From assembly GCA_024280065.1 (NCBI GenBank), contig JAJRQX010000202.1, positions 1 to 6,575 on the forward strand: DNA of 6,575 bases, in the 5' to 3' direction. This document shows positions 1 through 6,247 of the stretch, piece by piece. Source of the DNA: Aquificota bacterium (GTDB taxonomy: Bacteria; Aquificota; Aquificia; Aquificales; Aquificaceae). Under the pieces are notes generated by a model. The model made no database searches and was not told where the DNA came from. It was given only the letters and a program-made list of their open reading frames with translations. The first letter of the stretch is position 1. The number at the start of each line of letters is the position of its first letter. A program made the position numbers and the translations under genes.

Positions 1-477
1 CATCTGATGATAGAGAACCCTGACAGATACATACCCGAGTTCGTTAAGGCGGGTGCGGACTGGATCAGTGTCCACATAGAGAACAACCACCACATACACA
101 GGACCCTGAGCCTCATAAGGGATCTCGGAGCCAAGGCAGGTGTGGTCCTGAACCCCGGGACACCTCTGTCCGCCATTGAGGAAACCCTTCACCACGCGGA
201 CTACGTCCTCCTCATGTCGGTCAACCCGGGCTTCAGCGGTCAGAGGTTCATAGAAAGGTCCCTCGAGAGGCTCTCTCTCCTGAAGGAGATGAGAGACAGG
301 ATAAACCCTGACTGCCTCATAGAGGTGGACGGTGGTATAAAGGAGAGCAACGTTGTGGATGTAGTGAGGGCGGGTGCGGATGTGGTGGTGGTAGGCTCGG
401 GTATATTCTCCGCCGAAAACATAGAGGCCCAGACCAGGAAGATCAAAGACCTCATCGCCTCCGCAGTGGCAGTGTGA
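1..477 (+). CDS. rpe: Ribulose-phosphate 3-epimerase, C-terminal part (5' end outside window)
   Basis: Interconverts ribulose 5-phosphate and xylulose 5-phosphate in the cytoplasm (pentose phosphate pathway, and Calvin cycle where present). The frame is open from base 1, starting His-Leu-Met; in this family the His of HLM is a metal ligand, so the gene runs in from the left and the ATG at 7 is internal. The visible 158 residues lack roughly the first 65-70 of a protein usually near 220. Family motifs seen: SVHIE (about 23-27), MSVNPGFSGQRFI (about 72-84), VDGG with the catalytic and metal-binding Asp at about 110, and GSGIF (about 132-136) of the phosphate-binding site. The TIM-barrel end is intact and stops at TGA 475-477. 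All 10 arginine codons are AGG or AGA. The last 26 bases overlap the convergent lptD. Identity is very secure. Confidence 0.96.
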   Translation, partial: HLMIENPDRYIPEFVKAGADWISVHIENNHHIHRTLSLIRDLGAKAGVVLNPGTPLSAIEETLHHADYVLLMSVNPGFSGQRFIERSLERLSLLKEMRDRINPDCLIEVDGGIKESNVVDVVRAGADVVVVGSGIFSAENIEAQTRKIKDLIASAVAV

Positions 478-2446
478 ACTCCTTGAGGTTGAAAAGATTA
501 AACGCGAAGAATACCTCGTTGAAGTATTCTCTCTTGTCGGCGTAGAAGGTTCTTCTGAAGCTTACCTTAAAGGACCAGCATGCCCCCCTGTAGCCGAAGC
601 TCATGCTTCTGGACAGCTCCTTCTTCCTGATGTTGTCGTAGGTGGCGGTAAGACTAAGTGTGATGCCCTTTAAAATAAGATTACCTCTGACCGTGTACTG
701 GTCAGAGACCCTTCTGTTCACACTGTTCCTGCTCACCACGTAGCTGACCGAGAGGTTTCCCAACCCACCCCTCAGGGACAGGGAGCTGACACTCCTTGCG
801 AGTATGTTCAGGTTCGGGTCGTATATAAGGTCCTCGGTTATGGTGGCCCAGCCTAAGGGAGTTACAGACAGTATAGCCCTGAAAGGTAATAGGGGCTTCT
901 CTACCAAGGTACCGTCCGTTGGAAACCTGTAGGACCTGAGGAGATTGTAACCCCCTTCAAGAAACAGGGTGGATAAGGTTCTACCCTTGAACAGTGTGGT
1001 GGACCTGAACCTCAGCCTCACGTTGTTTTCCCGGACGACCGCATCGTAGCCATCAAACTGGGGGTTGTTGAAGTTTTCGGGTGAGAAGGTGTAGACAAGC
1101 TCAAGGGTGTTAGAGAGGTCTAGGGGACCCAGGCTAAGATCCCTGAAGGTGTGGACCCTGTCTTCAAGCAGGAAGGATACCACCCTGTCCTGGTAACCCT
1201 CCTCACCGCTGATGAAGTAGAGGTTGGAGATCAGTCTGATTCTGGTGTAGTTCCTTACACCTAAGATCTCGGTAAAGACCTCGTACTCGGGCAAGAACAG
1301 AAGCCTTCTCGCCCTAAGTCCCTCTTCTCTGTAAAAGTTGGTGAATGATGAGGTCAGGCTAACGTAACCCTTCCAGACTCTCTTTGGCTTTGAGTAGAAG
1401 GTAAGCTCGGGCAAAAGGTTAAGGGTCCTCCTGTTGTCATCAGAGGTAAGGTCGTAGAAGACCCTGGTGTTCAGGAAGAGCATGTAGTCATCCTCGGATC
1501 TTCTGTATGTGAGGAGATTCACCGTGTATGGGAGTGTCCTGAGCTTCTGGGAGAAGTAAACATCCTCAAAGAAGTAAGGGTCGGAGGGAACATCAATGCC
1601 AAGGTCCCAACCCCCCCGCCTGAAAGAGAGCTCAACCCTGAACCTGTCCTCCCTGAAGGTTTTCAGATTCCTCCCCTCCCACCACTCTCCCGGGGGCGTA
1701 GGCTCCTTGTAGTAGGATGTCCTGAAGAAGAGGTTCTCACCAGGATAGAAGGCCTGTCTGTACTCAAGCCAGATACCGTTCGCCTGCCTGTTTCTGATGT
1801 CCAGGGTAACGGTGGCGTCCCTATCCTCCGAGATAGCCCAGTAAACGGGCTGTATGTAGATTATGTCGTTGTATGTGTTCGTCCCTATTATGGGGGGTAG
1901 GAGCCCCGATCTCCTCTCGCCCACTGGGAACATCACGAACGGTGAGTAGAGGATCGGTATTCTGAAAAACCTTAGGGTGTTACTGAGGGAAAACACATAC
2001 CTGCCGGTGAACTTGGCCCTTGAAAAGCAGACCTTCATCTCCTTGTCCTCCGGAGGGCAGGTGGTCACATCTCCGTCTCTGAAGATAAAGGTGTCTCTGC
2101 CCACCCTGTCTATCCTCTTTGCTGTGAAGTAAAACTCCCTGAACCTTCCTTCCGCGTTTAGAAAGTATCCTGTTCCCTTTCTCAGGTCCATATAGGCTTG
2201 AGAACCCCTGACCTCAAGTCTCCCGTCCCTGCTCCTCACGCGGACGTTACCTTCGGCGAATACCTCCCTTGTTCTCGGAACGTACCTTACCCTGTCCGCC
2301 TCTATGACGTAATCCCTGTGGATCACCTTCACCTTCCCCTCCGCTATGAGGTTTCCTTTCTCGTCGGTCCTTAAGGTCTCGGACAGGATCTCAACGGAAA
2401 AGCTGAGAGATATAAGGAGGAGGTAGAAGAGGAACGCCCTTACCAC
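452..2446 (-). CDS. lptD: LPS-assembly protein LptD (OstA/Imp), outer-membrane beta-barrel
   Basis: Outer-membrane translocon that, with LptE, inserts lipopolysaccharide into the outer leaflet. The 664-residue protein is shorter than E. coli LptD (784). Residues 1-18 form a signal peptide (basic start, then a hydrophobic run). Residues about 24-105 are the OstA/LptA-like beta-jellyroll, with repeated EGKVKV and EGNVRV strands. The barrel follows from about 150, opening with the family signature ILYSPFVMFPVGERRSGLLPP (split about 165-185), then many alternating aromatic/polar strands up to an aromatic C-terminal strand near 645-655. There are only three cysteines: C130 (in TTCPP, aligning with E. 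coli C173), C140 and C623 (in RGACW, near the E. coli C724/C725 pair). The start is GTG at 2446, overlapping the stop of the upstream HAD gene by 7 nt, so translation is probably coupled; no clear Shine-Dalgarno is seen. The 3' end overlaps rpe. Confidence 0.95.
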   Translation of the reverse strand: MVRAFLFYLLLISLSFSVEILSETLRTDEKGNLIAEGKVKVIHRDYVIEADRVRYVPRTREVFAEGNVRVRSRDGRLEVRGSQAYMDLRKGTGYFLNAEGRFREFYFTAKRIDRVGRDTFIFRDGDVTTCPPEDKEMKVCFSRAKFTGRYVFSLSNTLRFFRIPILYSPFVMFPVGERRSGLLPPIIGTNTYNDIIYIQPVYWAISEDRDATVTLDIRNRQANGIWLEYRQAFYPGENLFFRTSYYKEPTPPGEWWEGRNLKTFREDRFRVELSFRRGGWDLGIDVPSDPYFFEDVYFSQKLRTLPYTVNLLTYRRSEDDYMLFLNTRVFYDLTSDDNRRTLNLLPELTFYSKPKRVWKGYVSLTSSFTNFYREEGLRARRLLFLPEYEVFTEILGVRNYTRIRLISNLYFISGEEGYQDRVVSFLLEDRVHTFRDLSLGPLDLSNTLELVYTFSPENFNNPQFDGYDAVVRENNVRLRFRSTTLFKGRTLSTLFLEGGYNLLRSYRFPTDGTLVEKPLLPFRAILSVTPLGWATITEDLIYDPNLNILARSVSSLSLRGGLGNLSVSYVVSRNSVNRRVSDQYTVRGNLILKGITLSLTATYDNIRKKELSRSMSFGYRGACWSFKVSFRRTFYADKREYFNEVFFAFNLFNLKEFTLPLRRR

Positions 2447-3222
2447 CCGAATATTTTATTCTCAAGTTCCCTGAGGCTGCGGAATATGTAGTCGGGTTTG
2501 AAGTTCGCCTTCTTCAGCTCCTCCTCACCGTACTTACCCGTTGTCATAAAGACTGTCCCGAGACCTATGTCCCCCGCACCCATGAGGTCCGTGTATATAT
2601 CGTCGCTGACGAGCAGGACCCTATCCGAGGGCAAGCCCTTTAGAGCTAACTTTATGAATTCAGGGGAAGGCTTTCCGAGGTTAGGTATCTCCCCATCATA
2701 GCCTGTGGCGTGGACTAACATCTTTGCGGTTGATCCAGCTCCGGGGAAGTACAGTCCGTCCGAGTCCTTAACCACCCTTGATAGATTCACCGGGACTATC
2801 CTGGCACCCTCAAGGAACACGGCTGAGGTCGCGGTCTTTATCTTCCTGAAGTCTATCTCCTTGTCCTGGCCTATTACCACCGCATCTACCTTATGGTCCT
2901 CCCTAACATCAAAGCCTTCCTCTTTAAGGAACTCCTTGAGCATCCGTGTCCCTATTATAAACACGCTTCTTATACCTTCTCCTCTAAGGTAGTCGGGAAG
3001 TATGGCCACGGGAGTGACGAGGTCCTCGTAGCTCAGGTCAAAGCCCCTCTCCCTGAGCATGTCCACCAAAACCTTCGGGGGCCTGGTTGAGTTGTTGGAA
3101 ACTATCCTGAAGGGAACCCCCCTCTCTTTGAGCCTCTTTATGAACCCCGGAGCATCCGGAAAGGGTGTGAACTCTTTGTCCTTTGTAAGGACACCGTCCA
3201 TGTCTATCAGTAGCGTGACCAT
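2440..3222 (-). CDS. HAD-superfamily phosphatase, NagD-like (type IIA cap)
   Basis: Predicted cytoplasmic phosphatase of 260 residues, the usual length for the NagD/phosphoglycolate phosphatase/p-nitrophenyl phosphatase group. All four HAD motifs are visible: motif I IDMDGVL with nucleophile Asp7 and acid/base Asp9; motif II VSNNST with Ser42; motif III Lys184 in GKPSPEF; and motif IV SDDIYTDL with Asp207/Asp208 and Asp212. Motif IV begins with Ser where Gly is more common (GDxxxTD). The region between motifs II and III (about 70-175) is the large alpha/beta cap that determines substrate. ATG start at 3222, 13 nt after the MoxR-type gene's stop. Its TAA overlaps the GTG of lptD, so all three probably share a transcript. 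The substrate is unknown: next to lptD an LPS-precursor role is conceivable, and phosphoglycolate is equally possible. It is not a KdsC-type enzyme, since those lack this cap. Confidence 0.9.
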   Translation of the reverse strand: MVTLLIDMDGVLTKDKEFTPFPDAPGFIKRLKERGVPFRIVSNNSTRPPKVLVDMLRERGFDLSYEDLVTPVAILPDYLRGEGIRSVFIIGTRMLKEFLKEEGFDVREDHKVDAVVIGQDKEIDFRKIKTATSAVFLEGARIVPVNLSRVVKDSDGLYFPGAGSTAKMLVHATGYDGEIPNLGKPSPEFIKLALKGLPSDRVLLVSDDIYTDLMGAGDIGLGTVFMTTGKYGEEELKKANFKPDYIFRSLRELENKIFGW

Positions 3223-3235
3223 GGTGATAATTTTA

Positions 3236-4138
3236 CTAAGGGACCTCCACTCTTTGGAGTATGTCCTTAACGACCCTCTCCCTGTCGGACCCCTCCCTTA
3301 CCATTATCCTGTGGGTTATGACCAGAGGTGCGGCCTCAAGGACGTCCTCAGGAACTATGAAGTCCCTTCCCCTTATGTAGGCTAAAGCCCTTGATAGCTG
3401 GGCGAGGTGGAGGCCTCCCCTCGTTGAGAGGCCCAGGATGATCTCCGGGTGGTTCCTCGTTTCCAGGACTATGGACATGATGAGGTCAGCTACCTCGGGA
3501 GATACATACACCCTCTTGACATCCCGTATCGCCTCTAAGATCTCCTCTCTACTCATGACCTTTCTTAGGTCCCTCACCCTCTCGAGCGGGTCCCCGCCCA
3601 TGAGTATCTCCTTCTCAACCGAGGGTTCGGGATAGCCCACCGATATCCTCACCATGAACCTGTCCATCTGGGATTCGGGGAGCGGGTAAGTCCCGTGATA
3701 CTCAAGGGGGTTCTGGGTGGCTATTACGAAGAAGGGTCTCGGGAGCTGGTAGGTTATGCCGTCTACGGTCACCTGCCTCTCCGCCATCGCCTCAAGCAGG
3801 GCGCTCTGGGTCTTAGGAGTTGCTCTGTTTATCTCGTCCGCAAGGACGACGTTGTGGAATATGGGACCCTCCTTGAAGACGAACTCCCTCCTGGCTTGGT
3901 CAAATACAGAAGAACCTGTTATATCCGAGGGGAGCAGGTCCGAGGTAAACTGGATCCTGGCAAAGCTGAGATCTAAGGTCTTCGCCAGGGAGAGGGCTAG
4001 CGTGGTTTTGCCCACCCCCGGAACGTCCTCTATGAGGAGGTGACCCTCCGCTATTAGACAAGCGAGGGCATGGGTGATCACCTCCTCCTTCCCCCTTAGG
4101 ACCTTAGACACCTCCTCCACTACAGCCTTGAAGTCCAT
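3236..4138 (-). CDS. MoxR-family AAA+ ATPase
   Basis: Chaperone-like AAA+ ATPase, thought in this family to remodel or activate partner proteins, often with VWA-domain proteins. With ATG at 4138 it has 300 residues. Visible motifs: an N-terminal helix ending in GKEEV (about 16-20); Walker A PGVGKTT (40-46, Lys44); Walker B VVLADEIN (97-104, Asp101/Glu102); sensor 1 ATQNP (140-144); ESQMDRF with Arg160, the likely arginine finger; and sensor 2 STRGG (238-242, Arg240), where the family more often has SPRA. The lid domain ends with GRDFIVPEDV (257-266). The frame extends upstream to ATG 4207, but MDFKAVVEEV matches the usual MoxR N-terminus and the extension would enter the divergent transporter gene. 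No DUF58 or VWA partner gene lies in the window, although such partners usually neighbour moxR. The gene leads a tight unit with the HAD phosphatase gene and lptD. Confidence 0.94.
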   Translation of the reverse strand: MDFKAVVEEVSKVLRGKEEVITHALACLIAEGHLLIEDVPGVGKTTLALSLAKTLDLSFARIQFTSDLLPSDITGSSVFDQARREFVFKEGPIFHNVVLADEINRATPKTQSALLEAMAERQVTVDGITYQLPRPFFVIATQNPLEYHGTYPLPESQMDRFMVRISVGYPEPSVEKEILMGGDPLERVRDLRKVMSREEILEAIRDVKRVYVSPEVADLIMSIVLETRNHPEIILGLSTRGGLHLAQLSRALAYIRGRDFIVPEDVLEAAPLVITHRIMVREGSDRERVVKDILQRVEVP

Positions 4139-4169
4139 AACAGACCAAAATGATATACTAAATCCTTCC
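4139..4169. promoter_or_regulatory. Divergent MoxR/AEC intergenic region with overlapping candidate -10 boxes
   Basis: This 31-bp AT-rich spacer is the only non-coding DNA between two divergent genes. On the + strand, TGATATACT (4151-4159) reads as an extended -10 (TGnTATACT, 5 of 6 to TATAAT) with no good -35; it would start transcription only a few bases before the transporter ATG. On the - strand, TATCAT (4155-4150, also 5 of 6) could serve the MoxR gene, again giving a very short leader; no convincing -35 was found. The two hexamers overlap by 2 bp. Neither gene has a recognisable Shine-Dalgarno here, which fits near-leaderless mRNAs. These are motif matches only. Confidence 0.4.
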
Positions 4170-5042
4170 ATGCAAGAAAGGGTTCTCTTCGTAGCCCTGA
4201 TCCTCATCTCCGCTTATCTGCTCAAAAGGCTACGCGTGTTCAGGGAGGTTGATGCTGACCCCTTCATAAACTACGTGATCTACTTCTCGCTTCCCGCTCT
4301 GGTCTTCAGGGAGGTGAGGAGGGTGGACCTAGGTGGTGAGGCCTTTGGCGTGGTAGTGATCGCGTGGGCTGTGATAGTGGGTTCCGTGGTCCTCTCCTGG
4401 GCTGTGGGAAAGCTTATAGGCATGGAGAGAAAGACCCTAAGAGCTTTCGTTTTAGTCTCCTCCTTCGGGAACACAGCCTTCTTGGGATATCCCTTCACCT
4501 ACGCCCTCTTCGGAGAGGAGGGCCTCAGGTTCGCGGTACTTTACGACCAGATAGGCTCCTTCCTCCTGGTTGTCTCCTTAGGCCTCATCATATCTACGGG
4601 GAGGTTATCCCCGAAGGAGGTTGTAACCTTTCCCCCTTTTGTGGCCCTCATCCTGGGCCTTCTCCTCAGGGATACTACCATACCCGAGGCCTTCGGAGTC
4701 TTCCTGAAGGTCGTCGGGAACTCCCTGATCCCTGCAGTCCTGTTCGCGATAGGTCTAAGGTTCTCACCCCATCATATCCTGAACTCGCTGAGATACACCT
4801 TACTCTCTCTTGGTATAAAGATGGTCCTTGTTCCAGCCCTTCTGCTACTGCTCCTTAAGATCTCCTCTCTGAACACACTCGGCTACAAGGTGGCCCTCCT
4901 TGAGACGTCCATGCCCCCTATGGTGATGGCGGGTGTTCTTGCGGTGAGATACGGTCTTGATGAGAGACTGGCACTCTCTGCCATAACCCTGGGTATGGCC
5001 CTCAGCTTCTTTATCTCTCCCCTCTGGGTGTCCATGATCTGA
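4170..5042 (+). CDS. AEC-family (auxin efflux carrier-like) membrane transporter
   Basis: Integral inner-membrane protein of 290 residues, the normal size for bacterial AEC carriers (malonate, malate and other organic-acid permeases); the substrate cannot be read from sequence. About nine or ten hydrophobic segments are seen, at roughly 3-20, 32-47, 57-80, 92-114, 122-142, 153-166, 183-197, 207-230, 238-259 and 268-288. Family-like motifs are NYVIYFSLPALVF (34-46), FGNTAFLGYP (99-108), DQIGS (126-130) and, in the second half, LLETSMPPMVMAGVLA (243-258). The two halves show the inverted-repeat pattern of the BASS/AEC fold, with a broken helix near each proline-rich motif. ATG 4170 was chosen over the in-frame ATG at 4074 because the longer form would add about 32 polar residues encoded opposite the MoxR gene. 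Its last 32 bases overlap the convergent exported-protein gene. Confidence 0.9.
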   Translation: MQERVLFVALILISAYLLKRLRVFREVDADPFINYVIYFSLPALVFREVRRVDLGGEAFGVVVIAWAVIVGSVVLSWAVGKLIGMERKTLRAFVLVSSFGNTAFLGYPFTYALFGEEGLRFAVLYDQIGSFLLVVSLGLIISTGRLSPKEVVTFPPFVALILGLLLRDTTIPEAFGVFLKVVGNSLIPAVLFAIGLRFSPHHILNSLRYTLLSLGIKMVLVPALLLLLLKISSLNTLGYKVALLETSMPPMVMAGVLAVRYGLDERLALSAITLGMALSFFISPLWVSMI

Positions 5043-5601
5043 TCCTCGCCTCAAACCAGTTGCCCTCCTGATCCCTGCTGAACATGTAGATGGGCAGGGG
5101 TATATCAGGATGGACGCAGAGCTTGAACACCCCTTCCCCGTTCTCCTCCACCTCAAGCATCCTCCCCTCAAGGCCTCCCTCCCTGCAGGGAACTACCCTT
5201 CTAACCGTGCCTTCGGCCACCTTCCTCTCACCGAAAGACCAATCCCCCGGATAGGACCTTAGGGCCTTCACGAGACCTCTTGAGAGGACGGTCCTCCCCA
5301 GGGGTATGAGCCAGTGACGGGTATACATCCTTATGAGTACATAGCCCGATAGCTCCTCTAAGTTCCTGAAGGATTCCTCAAGGGAACCCTCCCATCTGTG
5401 GTAGCGTCCTCTTATCCTTACGTTTATACCTTGCCTTCCCTTTATCAAAGCCACCGTAAACCAGCCTTCCCTGACCTCACCTCTAAGAAGCTCCCTGTAG
5501 CTGTACGTGTAAACGCCTCCCTCCTTAAGCTCGTAAGGATGCCAGGTGAACTGGGTGAAGGCTACGGTGGTTATGAAGAGTATAAGAAGGAAGACCTTTA
5601 T
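5011..5601 (-). CDS. Unrecognised exported protein with probable ATA start at the tRNA 3' end
   Basis: I do not recognise a family. Read from ATA at 5601 the protein has 196 residues and begins with a short signal peptide: one Lys, a hydrophobic stretch (about 3-14), then AFTQF. The mature part is rich in Tyr, Trp and Arg, looks like alternating beta-strands, and has two cysteines (C139 and C162) that could form a periplasmic disulfide. No transmembrane segment follows, so it is probably periplasmic or envelope-associated. No ATG, GTG or TTG lies between the tRNA and the signal peptide in any frame. The only canonical in-frame upstream start is TTG 5661 in the tRNA D-loop, which would add 20 residues encoded by tRNA. 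The next GTG downstream would delete the signal peptide. A non-standard ATA start, or an ATG misread as ATA, is the simplest reading. The 3' end overlaps the AEC transporter gene by 32 nt. Confidence 0.65.
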   Translation of the reverse strand: MKVFLLILFITTVAFTQFTWHPYELKEGGVYTYSYRELLRGEVREGWFTVALIKGRQGINVRIRGRYHRWEGSLEESFRNLEELSGYVLIRMYTRHWLIPLGRTVLSRGLVKALRSYPGDWSFGERKVAEGTVRRVVPCREGGLEGRMLEVEENGEGVFKLCVHPDIPLPIYMFSRDQEGNWFEARIRSWTPRGER

Positions 5602-5676
5602 GGTGGGCGCGGGAGGACTCGAACCCCCAACCGGGCGGTTATGAGCCGCCCGCTCTGCCAATTGAGCTACGCGCCC
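5601..5676 (-). tRNA. tRNA with CAT anticodon, probably elongator tRNA-Met
   Basis: A full 76-nt cloverleaf with encoded CCA (5603-5601). Acceptor stem GGGCGCG pairs with CGCGCCC; T8 and A9 are present. The D stem GCTC/GAGC encloses a loop with GG. The anticodon stem GGCGG/CCGCC encloses CTCATAA, giving anticodon CAT. A 5-nt variable loop (CGGTT) is followed by T stem GGGGG/CCTCC (one G-U pair) and loop TTCGAGT. Discriminator base A. Position 1:72 is a G:C pair and 11:24 is C:G, so it lacks the initiator hallmarks (mismatched 1:72, A11:U24). An isoleucine tRNA whose C34 is converted to lysidine by TilS has the same anticodon and cannot be fully excluded. It sits 37 nt after the Fe-S gene, with its own promoter, and directly abuts the next gene. 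Confidence 0.95.
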
Positions 5677-5688
5677 TGCAGAATTTAT

Positions 5689-5717
5689 ATTATACCCTCC
5701 TTCCGCAATACCTTCAA
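5689..5717 (-). promoter_or_regulatory. Sigma-70-type promoter of the tRNA gene
   Basis: On the - strand, TTGAAG (5717-5712, 4 of 6 to TTGACA) and a perfect TATAAT (5694-5689) are separated by exactly 17 bp. Transcription would start near 5682, leaving a leader of about 5 nt before G1 of the tRNA at 5676. The -35 box overlaps the TGA stop of the Fe-S gene (5716-5714). It is the best promoter in the window and would also drive the exported-protein gene behind the tRNA. Confidence 0.8.
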
Positions 5718-6247
5718 CCCTGAGCTACCGTCTCGGGGGAGAAGATATCCCTGAACAGCTCAGAGTCTATCCTCCTTACCCTGTGCCTCTCCTTCGGGAC
5801 CTCCTCCACTTCAACGAAGTAGAGGCAGTTTGTAACGCACTTCATCACACAGGAGGGCAGGAGCCCCCTGTCAACCCTGTGGTAGCAGTAGTCACACTTC
5901 TCCACCTTCTGGGTAGAAGGGTTGAAGGATATGGCGCCGTAGGGGCAGGCTATTATACAGGCCTTACAGCCTATACAGAAGTTCTCCTCAAGGTAAACTA
6001 TACCGTCCTTCTCTCTCTTCCTCATGGCTGAAGTCGGACACGCCATCACGCATGGTGCAGGGTCGCAGTGAAAGCAGTTCATAGGAACGAAGAAACCATC
6101 TGGCCTATCCCCTATACCTTCAACCCTCACGACCTTCATGGGTCTCACAAAGGTCCTTTCAAGGCCTTTCTCTTGAAGACAGGCTACCTCACAGGAGAGA
6201 CATCCCACACACCTGTCAAGGTCTATGATCATCACAGGTTTCTTCAT
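5714..6247 (-). CDS. 4Fe-4S electron-transfer protein with four cluster motifs (DmsB/CooF-like)
   Basis: Ferredoxin-type electron carrier of 177 residues, of the kind that serves as small subunit of molybdopterin oxidoreductases, hydrogenases or CO dehydrogenase. Sixteen cysteines fall in the four classic sets: 13/16/19/23, 58/61/66/70, 91/94/97/101 and 118/121/133/137, consistent with four [4Fe-4S] clusters. A seventeenth, C141, follows the last set in CVMKCVTNC, where family members usually read CPxGA. The N-terminus IIDLDRCVGCLSCEVAC is typical. There is no signal peptide, so it is probably cytoplasmic, or membrane-associated through a partner. Its ATG overlaps the TGA of yggT (ATGA), so it is probably translated with yggT and rplQ. 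No catalytic subunit or membrane anchor gene is in the window, so its redox partner is unknown. Confidence 0.92.
   Translation of the reverse strand: MKKPVMIIDLDRCVGCLSCEVACLQEKGLERTFVRPMKVVRVEGIGDRPDGFFVPMNCFHCDPAPCVMACPTSAMRKREKDGIVYLEENFCIGCKACIIACPYGAISFNPSTQKVEKCDYCYHRVDRGLLPSCVMKCVTNCLYFVEVEEVPKERHRVRRIDSELFRDIFSPETVAQG

Noticed and set aside
440..500. Possible intrinsic terminator between rpe and lptD
   Set aside because: No stem followed by a T-run was visible on either strand; the coding regions overlap instead.
2498..3385. Several + strand open frames opposite the HAD and MoxR genes
   Set aside because: They are antisense shadows of conserved proteins, with no motifs or start signals of their own.
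4074..4169. A 32-residue N-terminal extension of the AEC transporter from ATG 4074
   Set aside because: It is polar, lies antisense to the MoxR N-terminus and precedes the natural hydrophobic start; AEC proteins begin directly with a membrane segment.
4139..4207. A 23-residue N-terminal extension of the MoxR ATPase from ATG 4207
   Set aside because: The extension is unlike MoxR N-termini and lies opposite the start of the transporter gene; ATG 4138 begins the conserved helix.
4364..4858. A 164-codon open frame on the + strand inside the transporter gene
   Set aside because: It has low-complexity Pro/Arg/Gly/Leu composition, no domain, and is out of frame with a clear AEC protein.
4845..5171. 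A 108-codon open frame on the - strand across the transporter/exported-protein junction
   Set aside because: Arg/Gly/His-rich, without motifs, and overlapping two better-supported genes.
5602..5661. Start of the exported protein at TTG in the tRNA D-loop
   Set aside because: It would put 20 tRNA-encoded residues ahead of a normal signal peptide; kept only as an alternative in the gene entry.
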